DNA of 64,000 nucleotides, taken from Scatophagus argus. Lineage: Eukaryota; Chordata; Actinopteri; Scatophagidae. Below are positions 11,401 through 25,470 of the stretch, one piece after another (position 1 is the first letter of the stretch; every line of letters starts with the position of its first letter). The notes beneath the pieces are model-generated. The model saw only the letters and a list, made by a program, of their open reading frames with translations, was not told where the DNA came from and searched no databases. The position numbers and the translations under genes were made by a program. The DNA lies in NCBI RefSeq assembly GCF_020382885.2, contig NC_058499.1, forward strand, positions 9,161,872 through 9,225,871, written 5' to 3'.

Positions 11401-14400
11401 AAAAACAAAAATAGTGAGTCTTTTTTTTTTATCTGCTCATCCAAAAATGAGTCAGTCCTCAGCTTTGAACAGCAGCTCTTGACTGTGGGTTTTAAACCAG
11501 TTAAAGTGTGTTGTCACTCGCAGCTGAAATGCCATTCCTTCATTAACAAATAAGCATTTTAAAACTCTACCAGTCCAACAGAAGAGCCTCAAGAGCAGCA
11601 CTACTTTGTTTATTTTATGCCCAAAAGAATTCACAAAGACTTGTGTTGATAAAATAATAAATGAACGTTCAATCTTCAAACCAGGAGGCTTCAACTCTGA
11701 ATCTTACCTCGTTTCTGCATAAAGACAAAGAGCTCATCAAGAAACTCCTTCCTGTGTGGGTCATTATCTAGTTCATAAAGCTGTATTTTTTGGGGAAAAA
11801 AAATCACATTAACAACAAGTATGTCAACTGTTCATGCAATTATTTCAGAAATGTTCTTGTTTAGGCTTCATGCATCCACCAAATCCACTGACCTTGGCAA
11901 AGTCCCTGGATGGTTCTCCTCTTACTTTTCCTCCATCATTCATTGTATCCTCAGCCCAGGCGGCACCTCCTCTCTGTAAATACACCCACATAAAGAGACA
12001 TCAGTGAGCGGTTTGCAATGCAGATTGTCCTCTTTGCCTGCTTTATATTATGCACTGAATGAAGAGAGTACAGCAACTGGCAGAGTAGAAGCAGAAACTA
12101 GGGAGTGATGTACATGTGGTACTGTACTATGGATGGTGTTATACTGACCACAAGACATGCAATATGTGGTCATAAATTATTAAAATCAACCTAACACAGG
12201 AATGTTGTATCCTTGGTGAGATATAATTTCTATTTAAAGCTTCTCTTTGTCACTTTTCCTCAGGGTCTTTGCTTCCCGCCTCCTGCGTCCAAAGCTGCTT
12301 TATCCACAGCACTGCAAATGTTAACTGCAGGGCAGTCAGACAGTAAACACCTGGTCGCCGTAAGCCTCCGGCTGTATAAATTAATGTACATTTTTCAGAG
12401 AAAGTGTCGTCTAAAGCTGTGCCCAATAAAAATGGAGCTCAGCGAAAGGCCCCGTGCTCATTAGGTAGTTAAATATGACATGTTATTCCTCCATCACCTC
12501 CCCCTGGACATGACCGTTAAAGGTTAAAAATGTGAGCGCAGGGCAGCGTGTGTGCAACTGTGTGGAAAAGCCTGCTGAGAGGTTATTGTCCTGCTAATGT
12601 GCACAGAGAGCTGCATGACGATGCCTGTCTTAAGAATGGCCCGGCATTACAATTACATGAAGTAGATTATTCCGCCTATCTTTACTCAAAACTGACATTA
12701 CAATTCATTTATCTTTCAGATTGTTGTTGATTTAGTTGCACCTCATGACATGTCACGCTGTTTTCTTCGTGGATATCCATTAACGGTTTGCTCGGTGAAG
12801 GCTTATGAACGGCATTGTTCACATGCCGTTCAGGTCATGTTCCTCTTGTGAACATGTTTTATATCAAAACAAGCTTGTGTATTTTTGACAACAAAACGTG
12901 TTTTTGTATTTGATAGGATCAAATGCTTACTGTAAGCGCGTGGCTTATCAAAATAATGGTCTGTTTTAGGTTTTCCTCGTCTTCCCTCATAACAATTTTA
13001 CTTGACACTTGCTATTAAATGTGTCATTTTGAACTTTAAACACATTAACAAGTTCACTAAGTGCTGGTCATCACAACCGGATCCAACTTGGCATAACATT
13101 TCACCCTTTGAGCTATAAAATACACGAGAACCAAGAAGCTGCCAGTCCAAGTGTAACTCTCCTTATGTTTACAGTAAAAACACTAATGCTGTGAACGCAG
13201 ACACACAAGCAGCTGCATGATACTGTAAGGTCTCCGCTGTCAGATGTACCCTACAGCCCAGTCAGAGTTCATTCTAACTGACTTTAAACTGGATGTTAAC
13301 AATAATATATGCATTAGAGCAGCTACAGTTTCAGAAATCTTTTAATCTGTCAGTGTTTCCATTTGTTTGCATGTGTACTACCAACTCTTGTCGTGGCAGA
13401 AGCCGGAAAGCTTATCAAACATTTACAAACAATTACTTTTATTTCACTATTTTAGCCATTACTTTTAGCTAGCTTTATTTATTTCAACCTTTTAAAACTA
13501 TTTCTTTAAACTAGGTCGAGGCCAATTAATCCAACCTTTACCTTCAGCCTTATCACCTTACAACTATCCATGACCTTTAGCTAAATCAATCCATTGGGCC
13601 ACTTTTAGTCAGCTATTTCAACTATTACTTTCTACTAACTGTTTTAACTTCGCTGCTGGCTTGCAAACCTTCACACAATCTTAATTACATGGGTGATACA
13701 GATGAGTCAATGACAGTATAATTAAGTGAAATTGTAACTTTAAGAACAAAAAACAAAAAACAAAAAAAAAAGCAGTGTGAGGGCTCACTGTTGGCATGTA
13801 TTTCTTTTAACCAATCACAACAGTCACATTACATAATGCCCACAGTCAACATCTGGTGAGTCAGACTGTATATGTAACCCTGATTAAAGTTATGTTGGCG
13901 TACCTCTGGTTTGAAATCACTGCTGAAACAGAGCAACTTTTCCTGAGAAATATTTTCTGTTCCTCTGTTCACAGCTGTTAAACTGTGTTAAGAGTGTATG
14001 TATCCATTTTACACACAGAACTGTGCCCCTGTGGTGGCAGAGCTGTTGACACATCTAATGGCTTCACAGCTTAGAATTTCTAATAAAGGACTTCTGCTCC
14101 CCCACCAGAAGGCTTATTGATGTGGAGCTGGATAAACATCCCCAGTCTTTTCACCATCAAATGGAAATAAAACCCTTCCCCCCTTCCTGATGAGCAAGTG
14201 AGACCTACTGTGGATCTATTAACAAAGAGCTTTCAGTTAATTGCTCTCACAGTTTTCACATATGCAGCCCTGGGGATGCTGATAGTATTCAGCATGTAGG
14301 ACAGGAGAAGGTTTCTTTCACCGGTTAGTTTTCATTAGGCTTAGATTTAGAATATTTTATACATTTAAATTACAAAATTATTGGGTATTGGGTATTATAC

Positions 14401-17400
14401 GCAAAGTAGAGAGACAAGAAAAGCAGACAAGATCCATATAATAATAATAATGTCCTACAAAAAAAATAAAAACTTACACTTCACATGAAATGTCCCATTA
14501 AGATAATACTTTACACCAACAGAATCAACTTCTTTTAATAAGCTTCATTAAAATCATTCAGCGGAACAGTGGAAAAAGTATCCCTCTCCAAATTTCAATG
14601 AAACTGCAGGGGGGCACCAATTTTTTTAATCAAAATCAAATTATTGGACCGTTAGTCACCCGAACAAGTCAAGATCATTTATCTGGCCCCGTGCTGAGCT
14701 GTGAGCTGAGATGGAGAGCGAACAGGGGCTCTTTATCCCCACACATGCTGCATTTAAGGGCGTACAGTAGCAGACAGCACACAAGGAGCGAACAATGGCT
14801 GTCCGGCCATGACGAGGATTGTACAGCAGTGTCCACGATGTTTGTTTAAAGAAATGAATAAAAGAAAAAGAGAGATAGAGATTAGACAGAAGAGATTTTA
14901 GAGTCAGAAGAGGGCAACAAGAGTAAATAATTAGAGCCACTTCAACCAGTCTCCAGTTAACTCGCACAAGACCGCACTTCAAAATGTGTGGAACAAAGTT
15001 AGGCTCCGTTGTTTTGCTTTGAAATAAACTTGACTGTTAATGAAACAAAGTGGTACATATCTACATTTTAGCAAAGTGGAAAATCATCCTTAGCTGTGTG
15101 TCTTGTCCTGAGGTGCATAGCTGTAGTTTGCTAAGCTCAATAACGTTTCCCTACAAGCCAGACAGAAGTGAAAACTAGAAGTGACTTTTAGCTTAACATA
15201 GAGGCAAACGGGATGAAATTAAATTCAAATTAATTTCCTCCTCCTACTTGTAAGTTATTTAAACAGCGACCAAGGTTAGTCTGACCACATACGAAGATGC
15301 TGACAAACGTTGACACAAATGGGTCACAGCAAAACGTCTCGGACACGGCTGTTCAAATTGGTGCTTTGAGCAGTAGAAAACCATTTCACAGACACAGTAA
15401 AGTTCTTTAAACAAGCCTCTCGCAACTTATTGTCTGTCAGAAGAAACAGAGAAATATTCTCCGACTGTTGTGTGCTGGTCTGAGAGAAGGAAATGCTTTC
15501 TCACTGCTGTTGCTTTATAATGTATTGATTAGTTGCAGCTGAATTAGGCTGCCATTTACCGTTGCCAAGCGACAGCTAAATTATGCAAAGCTATCCACTG
15601 AGCAACATCTAGTCAGCACTACGTTTTTAAGCCTGTCAAGATATTAAAAGGGCCTAATGAACACGTGACTTTCTGAAGAGTCATGGATGTTAAATTTATA
15701 AAGCAAACTGGTAATGTGTCTCCCTGTACGTATCTTTTACCAAAATGCAGGCAACAAAGGGATAAGAGAAAAAAGCTAAAGAACATAACAAACAAGAAGT
15801 GTGTAGCACATATGAAAACAAATATTCTATAGTACTACTGCAAGCAAACTTTGTGGACAGTTACTTGCTAGTATGCTGTAAGGATTTGACTCTGTGGTAG
15901 CTCTTCCTACAGGCCCCATTAATTCTAATGTATTGTAGCCTTGCGGAAGTGGGGCCATTTCAAGGAAAACATACACACAGAAGAACCAATCAGATTGGTC
16001 TCCATAACGAAGAAAAAAAATCCACGTGGGCAACCTCTGTTTCCTATATGTACTCCAATATATCTGTTGGAAAAAACTTACAAATACACACTTTGAAAAG
16101 CATTTCAATATTAGATTTTTTCACATTTTTGATGGGATTGCAAAATAGGAGAAAGGTCCAGCCCTTACTCAACTCTTACTTTCACCATTGATGCCAGCCT
16201 TGTTCATAAATACATGTTTGAGGCCATTTCATTTATCCCCTGCTCTCATTTTAGCTCCATCTCTGTCAGGCCCGGACGGCCACTTTAAACAGTTGGTACT
16301 GGACCACAGCCAAGACCGTTTAGCTCAGCTGGTGGCCACAATGCATTTTCCAAAGTGTCAGGCATGAGGTGAAGTAGGAAGAGGATCTTTGGCCTGGCCA
16401 GTAATTAAACACTATCAAGTTTGGGCATCTTGCCAAAATGGAAGATTCTTCTTTCATCGACGTGAGACAGCAGGAGGCCGAGCAGCCAACAGCGAGCCTC
16501 ACTCAGCAGGAGCGAGTCAACAATTAATAAAGCAAGTCAGGACACGCACCAGTTAAAAATGAGAGGTGTAGATGTTAATTTCCTCTCTGTAAAGACAAAC
16601 CGAGTCTTTGGCTATTTAAATAGAGCTGTAAGCACTATAACATATCTAAGAGAGGATAGAAATAGCAATGGGATTTGATGAGGGGTGTTCAGAAAATCCA
16701 TTATTAAAAATGGTAAACCACCGTGAAAAGAGAGCTATCGGCTTGATTAGGTCCAATCGAGGATGACTTACTTGTTTAAATGACTCATCATAGCCCCAGT
16801 CAGCAAAGCCGTTGGGTGATGTGAAGGCTGGTTGGCCTGCAGGAGACTGCAGCTCCTTCTCCTCATGCTCCTCATGTTTTGTTGCTGAAGGTGGAGTTTC
16901 AGACATTTGCTTCACAGCAGACAGCTGAGACGTGGAATAAGGAGGAAAGGGGAAGCCCGTAACCTGCTGGAGTCGAGGCTTCTTCGCCTGCTGATGAGAC
17001 CCATTGTCTTCCTCGTCCTCCTCCTCATCGTCCTCCGCCTCCTCATCTTCCTCCACCTCGTTGTTCTCTTCAGGCTCCACCATTTCTTCTTCCTCCTCAT
17101 CCGAGCCTTCATCTTCCTCCTCTGGATCTATTCTGCTGAGATGGCCGTTCAAAGCCTGCTGAGCTGCTTGATAAGTCTGTCCATCTGCTTTGGCAAATAA
17201 CGCAGAGTCCAGTCTGGATCCCGAGGTTCTGGCTGCAGCAGCGTGTTGAGCATACAAGAGCTGGGCTTGAAGGAAATGTTTCTCCTGCAGATTCATCTCC
17301 AGTTTGGCCTCTTGTTGTCTCTGCAGCTGCTCCATCAACGCCTCCAGCTTCACTCCAGCGGGACTGACCTGCTCGGATAAATTTGACTGTGAACGAAAAA

Positions 17401-18062
17401 ACACAAATCACTACCTTCAAAGTTATAATTAATGGCAACTGCATTCAACAGTTTTTTAGAAAAGGCTAAACTAGGCAAATTAAACTTTCACCAAACTGTT
17501 ATTTATATACTAGGACTGTATGAATAAAGTTAACCTATTTGCCTTTGGATTCAGACAAATACCCAAGTTAAAGTGGAAGGTTCTCCAAGGGGGGCTGCTT
17601 TCTGAGGTCTCTCCACGTTATTGTTGGATTAAAGAGAAACAAAGCTTGATGGCTTGAGACAATCATTAACAGAGGACAGGCTGACATTAATTCATTTGAG
17701 AATAAATTAGCAGCAGGGTACAAGTTTTTCTCTCCAAGCTTTTTCTGTATCTTCTCTTTGCTAAAAGTCACTTAAATGTAACCTAACACAACTTTCTTTC
17801 AGATTTCTTCGCTTTCACAATCAGCTTCATTTCTGGTTGCAGTTAAATGCGAATATAACGCCTGCATGAATAATTAAAAAAAAAACTCACATTAGATAAT
17901 CAACAACTAAAACTAAAACTCCATCTGAAACGTGGGAATGTTCCTTAAAATGTCCAGCGTTGCAAGAATCGTCATTTACTTTGTTACTGTAACAAACACG
18001 GGTGGGAGCTTTACCAATCAGTCGTCGACACTCACCATTTGCGCCTTTGAATAATCCATCAT
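8456..18062 (-). CDS. arid3b: AT-rich interaction domain protein 3B (ARID3B), nine exons, 577 aa
   Basis: DNA-binding transcription factor of the ARID3/Bright/Dri family, nuclear. Exons (minus): 18036-18062, 16772-17386, 11893-11973, 11708-11780, 10585-10768, 10257-10495, 9512-9796, 9337-9426, 8456-8595; phases close to 578 codons. The start is MMDYSKAQM, with two adjacent ATGs. Order: Gln/Leu-rich coiled region (residues 20-60), a long acidic run (about 97-137) followed by a KKPR basic patch, then the ARID (about 242-345; KRGTPVNRIPIMAKQ and GLNLPTSITSAAFTLRTQ), a Ser-rich linker, Gln8, and the REKLES region (LRERLE to SVEINGTVYSGTLFAQK, about 430-540). The stretch before the ARID (W-A-E-D ... 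SRDFAKLYELD) matches ARID3B rather than ARID3A or ARID3C, and the cox5a-rpp25 neighbourhood agrees. REKLES regions mediate self-association in this family. Confidence 0.93.
8840..9060 (+). repeat. Dispersed teleost repeat (TTAGCTTAGC ... CTGGCTCTGTCCAAA type)
   Basis: Lies in the last arid3b intron. It contains blocks recognisable from a very common fish repeat: GGCAGCAGGCTAACTTAGCT, GGGAAACAGCAGCCTGGCTC and CCTTGTTTGTTTAATCTGTA, followed by a degraded tail. Non-coding; element class uncertain. Confidence 0.6.
11199..11254. other. Near-perfect inverted repeat, 24-bp arms with 8-base loop
   Basis: Arms 11199-11222 and 11231-11254 are reverse complements with a single mismatch (A against G). 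The loop is 11223-11230. It lies in the intron between the fourth and fifth arid3b exons. RNA from either strand could fold into a stable hairpin. Whether it is transcribed and processed cannot be told from sequence. Confidence 0.85.
11974..16771. other. Large second intron of arid3b, non-coding
   Basis: A 4.8-kb intron between the acidic-region exon and the pre-ARID exon. No exon, RNA gene or clear transposon was recognised. Segments such as 14020-14330 and 15480-15620 have balanced composition and lack simple repeats, so they could be regulatory, but that is inference only. Confidence 0.55.
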
Positions 18063-18260
18063 CGCCAACAGGTCTTATCTAGTTTTTCCTTCCTTGCTCC
18101 GGCAGAAATAAATCGCGTCGCATGACCAGTTTTGTATACTTTTTATTTCTTTTTTTTAAAAAACAGAAAAGGTTCTTCTGATCAAATGTGTTTGTAGTGC
18201 GGAGGCCGGGGCTATCGGAGCTGGAGGAGGGGTAGTAATGCTCTTCGCTGTGCCTCCCTG
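18063..18260 (-). promoter_or_regulatory. arid3b: arid3b 5' UTR and promoter region
   Basis: Sequence directly upstream of the paired ATGs, more GC-rich than its surroundings from about 18180. No TATA box was identified. Transcription start not determined. Confidence 0.4.
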
Positions 18261-18674
18261 GTCACTGCGCATGGAAACTCAAACATCTTTGATTGTCTGG
18301 CTGAGTGGCCCACACCCCCTAACTTGGTTGAATGAAAGACCCGCCCCGTGCGTAAAGCTCGTAAAGTGGGTTTTCTTTCCTGCATCTCTGTGGAGCAACC
18401 CACCCATTTTTTGCAAGCAGATCCCACCCACTGTGTCCCACACATTTAAGGAAATTACGACCTCTACTAAAAAAATAAAACAAAACCTATTTTAGCCTGG
18501 GGCCGCTTCATTCACATTGTAAATGGGTCTGACCTCTATAAGCCCAAAGGAGAGTGTTTTCTTATTTACTGATGTTTCTCTCCACAGGGTGAAAGTAACA
18601 CTGTTACAAGCGAAAGTCTTGCAATCCATTTGTTACTTAAGCTAAATTGCAAACATTGAACAGCATTGAAACAA

Positions 18675-19025
18675 AATATACTTAAAGTACCAAAAGTAAA
18701 AGTAGTCCACCCTTTATGCAGAATAGCTTGGTAGTTTAACTACTTTGTGATTTTCACCCCGGGAATCAAATGTTTTACCTTAATCTGTAACAAAATATCA
18801 TAATGTTGATTATATTTTGTATTATTAAACTATGCCTGTAAACTGACCAGTAGCTAAAGCTGTCAAATGAATGTAGAGGAGTAAAAAGGTTTGCTTCTGA
18901 ATTGTTGTGAAGTAAAGGTATAAAGTAGCAGAAAAGTACAGTAAAATACTGTACTTAAATGTAAGTACAGTGTCCCTCAGAAAAGTACAGTAAAATACTG
19001 TACTAAGTCACATCCCACCACTACT
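18675..19025. repeat. Dispersed AGTAAAAGTA/GTACTT-type repeat, copy 2, with internal direct repeat
   Basis: Same family as 6790-7075. It ends in CATCCCACCACT, as such fish repeats often do. A 25-base unit is present twice without mismatch, at 18931-18955 and 18980-19004. Each unit is itself partly palindromic (AGTACAG ... CTGTACT). Confidence 0.6.
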
Positions 19026-20299
19026 TATATGTCACAGCAGAAATACACATGGACATTCATTCTAGTTAGAAAGTCAGTGTTCTTCTGTTTTCCCTGGAGG
19101 GGTATGAAGTAAATCTAACAGATGTATAAAAGTGACCAAAGAAAACGTTTCAGCGACAGGCAGAGGTCATCTTTAATTCCTACAGTCATGGTGACATTAC
19201 CAAATTGATGTATGTGTTGTAGTCTCACTCAGTGCTAATGAGTTTCTTGGAGCCCAACATAAGTAACAGAGCTCTTTTGACTTTAGTTCAGGTTACAAAA
19301 CCAGTTTTAACTGCAATTGGGCTCCTCGATGGACGTGTTAGGTGCTTTTCTTTTGAAGAGTCCAGTAACCACTTGCAGCCACACTGGAAAACCTGCTTTC
19401 ACGGGAATCAGTGGTTATGGTGACCACAGCCACTGTATCAAAAGCCCAGGACATGAATGTTATAACCCTTGGATGCATTTTCTGCTCACCCCAATAAACA
19501 CAGCATTCATGGCAATTAAAAGCAAGACATTTAAATAATCCAACAAAGTCCATATACATTTTTGAAACCCTCAAAACTCAATGGACTTGAAGAACTATTG
19601 TCCAACTCATATAAAAAAAATATCAAAAGTAGTACATTACTTCACTACTGCAACAAACTGCAATGACCCACAGTGCTCCCTTTATGTAAGAATACTACAA
19701 TTAATTAATATGTATAGTTGTGTGTAGGATGCCATTCTTTTTGCTTTTTTTGTGTAATTTTCCTTTTCCGTCCTTTTTACCTTGTGCGCTTTTGAGTAAA
19801 CTCCTTTGTAACTGTTGTTGTACAGCTGTAGCCCAATGAGATGGGACTGAACACAGGACAAGGTTATAGGACAGTTTTATATATAGTATATTACATGGCG
19901 CACTTATGTATAGCAAAATAACTTCAAGAAATGTTAAAAAAAATATAATTGAAGTAGCCACATTTAGCATCCCTTCAGCAATATTCCAGTTATACGTGGA
20001 TGAAAACATTACACCATTTGTCTTTTGAACAAGTTTATTTTACCAGCATGAAAACTTTCCCTGAAATGAAAACAGATGTAATGTAGACTGGGTACAGTAG
20101 AATGATTTTTACATTCACGTGAAAACGCTGCTCCCTGGTGGCAAAATTTAACTTTCACAAAAACATCCAGACACACTCACGACACCATGCACCATTATTT
20201 GATGCTATGCTCCCCTGTTAAAGCAACTTGTAATGAATGTATTGCTTCACTAAGAACTCTGAACTATTTAAAATATGCCAAACATACTTGTGACACTCA
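19026..20299. other. Intergenic, arid3b promoter side to cox5a 3' end
   Basis: No gene supported. Short open frames (19232-19423, 19338-19574, 19701-20009) show no splice structure or family resemblance. Confidence 0.5.
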
Positions 20300-20446
20300 G
20301 TAAAGATACATTTTCCTTTATTAAGTTCATCAATATTATACAAGCAAAAAACTTAATAAAGGTCAAATTAAATATCACATGTATTATATGAGGCAAACAT
20401 CAAGTACAAGGTTTCTTTGTCCGGGTTGAAGTCATCAATGTTAAAT
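20300..20446 (-). other. cox5a: cox5a final exon, 3' UTR only
   Basis: The stop codon of cox5a is followed within a few bases by a donor (GAGAAG then gtatta), and an acceptor (tttcag) ends at 20447. AATAAA on the minus strand lies at 20317-20322. Human COX5A also has a non-coding last exon, which supports this reading. A short open frame across it is not coding in phase with COX5A. Confidence 0.65.
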
Positions 20447-20575
20447 CTGAAACAAAAAAAAAAACCCATAAAATGTCTGTTAGACTGGCATGTTATGACA
20501 AAGCCGGTGGAAGGAAAAAAAACCCAAACAAAAACAAAACACAAGACTGATTTGAGAATTTTAATACCTTCTCCT

Positions 20576-23473
<2,898 letters not shown>

Positions 23474-23563
23474 GCTGCAGGACAACCAGACAGACGAACC
23501 GGTGAAATCTCGCAGGAGGAAGCTAGCGCTAACTTGCTTGTCGTCACGTATGCGATTCCGTAC

Positions 23564-23575
23564 TGCGCATGTGCA
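23564..23575. promoter_or_regulatory. cox5a: NRF-1-like palindromic site in the cox5a promoter
   Basis: TGCGCATGTGCA, one base off the symmetric NRF-1 consensus (YGCGCAYGCGCR), about 90 bases upstream of the cox5a ATG in a GC- and CpG-enriched stretch (about 23400-23570). A CRE-like TCGTCACGTA lies next to it at about 23541. NRF-1 is a known activator of nuclear respiratory-chain genes; use here is inferred. Confidence 0.55.
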
Positions 23576-24798
23576 GCCAATACGGTAAAGTGCCTAATAT
23601 ATTTGTCATACAAAACGGATCAGCGTGTCATGCGTAGTCTGCGTTATTATTATCACCAAAAAATTTAGTAATCATGGGATTAATTTTAGTAGGAGGCTAT
23701 AAACTCCAGGCTGAATACAGTGCAGCTGCTATAAAGCACCACACCAAAATTCTTTTAAGACCCAATTCATGTCATTATGACATTACTTTGAATTACCCTG
23801 TGTAAGCAAGTGTCCCTACTCCGGCCAATTGCTCTATTTTTGTCAAAATAATTTTTAAAGGTTCAGGATGAGATTGACAGAACAAGAGTTAAATAGTTCC
23901 AACTGTTTTTGGTGTTTGATACCATTTATTTTTACTTCACTGTGCTGCATTTTACCGTGACACAGAATGACATGCCAGATTGTAACTAACTCACTAACTC
24001 AACTTACCAACAAACTCAAAACTAACTGACTTAATGTAAAATTCCAGGCTTAGAGGTTTAAAATATTTGTAGTCTATGAGAATGTTTTTACTTTTATCCA
24101 AATAAAAGATACACATACATTCTCCAACAGAGTCTCAAAGTTGAAATGTGTTTCCAAACTAGTTCATTTATTCCACTGATGTTACATCTATAAAAACAGA
24201 CAGAATCATTATGAAAATCAACCTTAAACCAAAACACTGAGGTTCTATAATACATAATAATGTAAACAAATTCCCTCCAAAAGTAAAAAACAAATTGAAG
24301 ACTATTGGTTATGAGACTATTAATGCAAGCCTTGATGTGTACATTTAGAATGACTGTGACCAACTTTATGTTCCTCTGCAGAGCTTATTATTTTTGCATC
24401 AGAATAAGCTCTGATTTTCCCAATATATACAGCTAATGTGAATGTCTGTGTTGCTGCTAATATTCAGTTTTATTAACAAGGTTCCTAAGTATTGCAAAAA
24501 ACATTTAAATTTCAACATGCACATGCACTGCTACAAATCATCACCTTTATGAAATCTCGCTGAGGCTGTGATCTGATCCAATATGACAGATTAGGATTTG
24601 AGAGAATGTGTGTCATTTTGGCCACTGGTGGCATCAGCAACTGTTGACTTTAGTGGCAGAAAATTTTACATAAACTTGAAATATAATAATAATAATATAA
24701 AACTTGAAATTCAGAGATATTTTATCTTTTAGACAAATTTGATGTAGCTGAAATAACCCCCTGACCAGCTCTAATAGATGGATTCACAATTTAGACAT
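23576..24798. other. Intergenic, cox5a 5' flank to rpp25 3' flank
   Basis: AT-rich, no coding or RNA gene recognised. The rpp25 3' UTR should occupy the right-hand part. The open frame 24094-24363 has no family resemblance. Confidence 0.5.
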
Positions 24799-25470
24799 TC
24801 ATGGAGAACATACACTCCAGTCATCCAGACAGGCTCTCTTGGTTGGGTGCTGTGAGGAGGGACTGTGAGCTGGCCTGAGCAGAGATCTGTGTCTGTCTAC
24901 GTCCTCTGTGGGAACACTCAGAGTTAGTGGGGGTTGGTATCCAGGCTCCTGGGGATCCAGAGGGTCTTTAGAGAGCAGGATACAGATTGCAGGAACCGTC
25001 CTCTGCATGGTTATACCCGGTGCTCCCTGTTGTGGACTCTCCCAGACCTCATTCACAGTCTTGTAGTAGAGCTTGGACACCTGGTGGAGCCCTCCCACTT
25101 TACGCTTCAGAATCTCCGCGCAGGTGATGGTCTTGGTGACTCCTCTACCTGAGCCGGTGAAGACAACCTGTCTCAGTGATGTCCCATTGTCGTTTTTACC
25201 TTCTCCCTGCACGCGAGCTGATGCAAAGCGCACCAAATTGCGTATCTTGCTTCCCTCTTTCACTCGCATGTGCAGGGTGTCTGCTGTCAGGCCGGGGATC
25301 GGGTAGGGACTGCAGTCCTCTGTGCGGCTGACTCTCTTGAAGTTGCTCTGGCCAAGTGTTGGAGACAAACATGACGACTGGACACAAGGACTGAATGAAG
25401 GAGAATACAGTTCCATTGCAGTGCTGTTTGCTCCATTTGAACTCTTCATGTGACCCCTGGGTTCAGTCAT
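24799..25470 (-). CDS. rpp25: Ribonuclease P/MRP protein subunit p25 (Alba family), single exon, 223 aa
   Basis: RNA-binding subunit shared by nuclear RNase P and RNase MRP, normally paired with Rpp20 on the P3 arm of the RNA. One uninterrupted frame, as in mammals. The Alba fold spans about residues 62-148, with the family signatures HMRVKEGSKIRNLV, VVFTGSGRGVTKTITCAEIL and KRKVGGLHQVSKLYYKTVNE, then ILLSKDPLDPQEPGYQPP, which matches the C-terminal part of RPP25. The N-terminal 60 residues and the Ser/Pro-rich tail are poorly conserved. It is slightly longer than human RPP25 (about 200 aa). The start chosen is the first in-frame ATG (MTEPRGHMK); the second Met, seven codons on, is an alternative. 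Position next to cox5a matches human synteny and separates it from the paralogue RPP25L. Confidence 0.94.
   Translation of the reverse strand: MTEPRGHMKSSNGANSTAMELYSPSFSPCVQSSCLSPTLGQSNFKRVSRTEDCSPYPIPGLTADTLHMRVKEGSKIRNLVRFASARVQGEGKNDNGTSLRQVVFTGSGRGVTKTITCAEILKRKVGGLHQVSKLYYKTVNEVWESPQQGAPGITMQRTVPAICILLSKDPLDPQEPGYQPPLTLSVPTEDVDRHRSLLRPAHSPSSQHPTKRACLDDWSVCSP

Noticed and set aside
16907-17444. Several overlapping frames (basic Arg/Lys-rich and Leu-rich) across arid3b exon 2
   Set aside because: They are other-frame shadows of the acidic coding exon, whose phase is fixed by splicing to exons 1 and 3.
20368-20446. Short frame considered as an extra cox5a coding exon
   Set aside because: COX5A already ends with its conserved C-terminus at 20576; this segment is the non-coding last exon.
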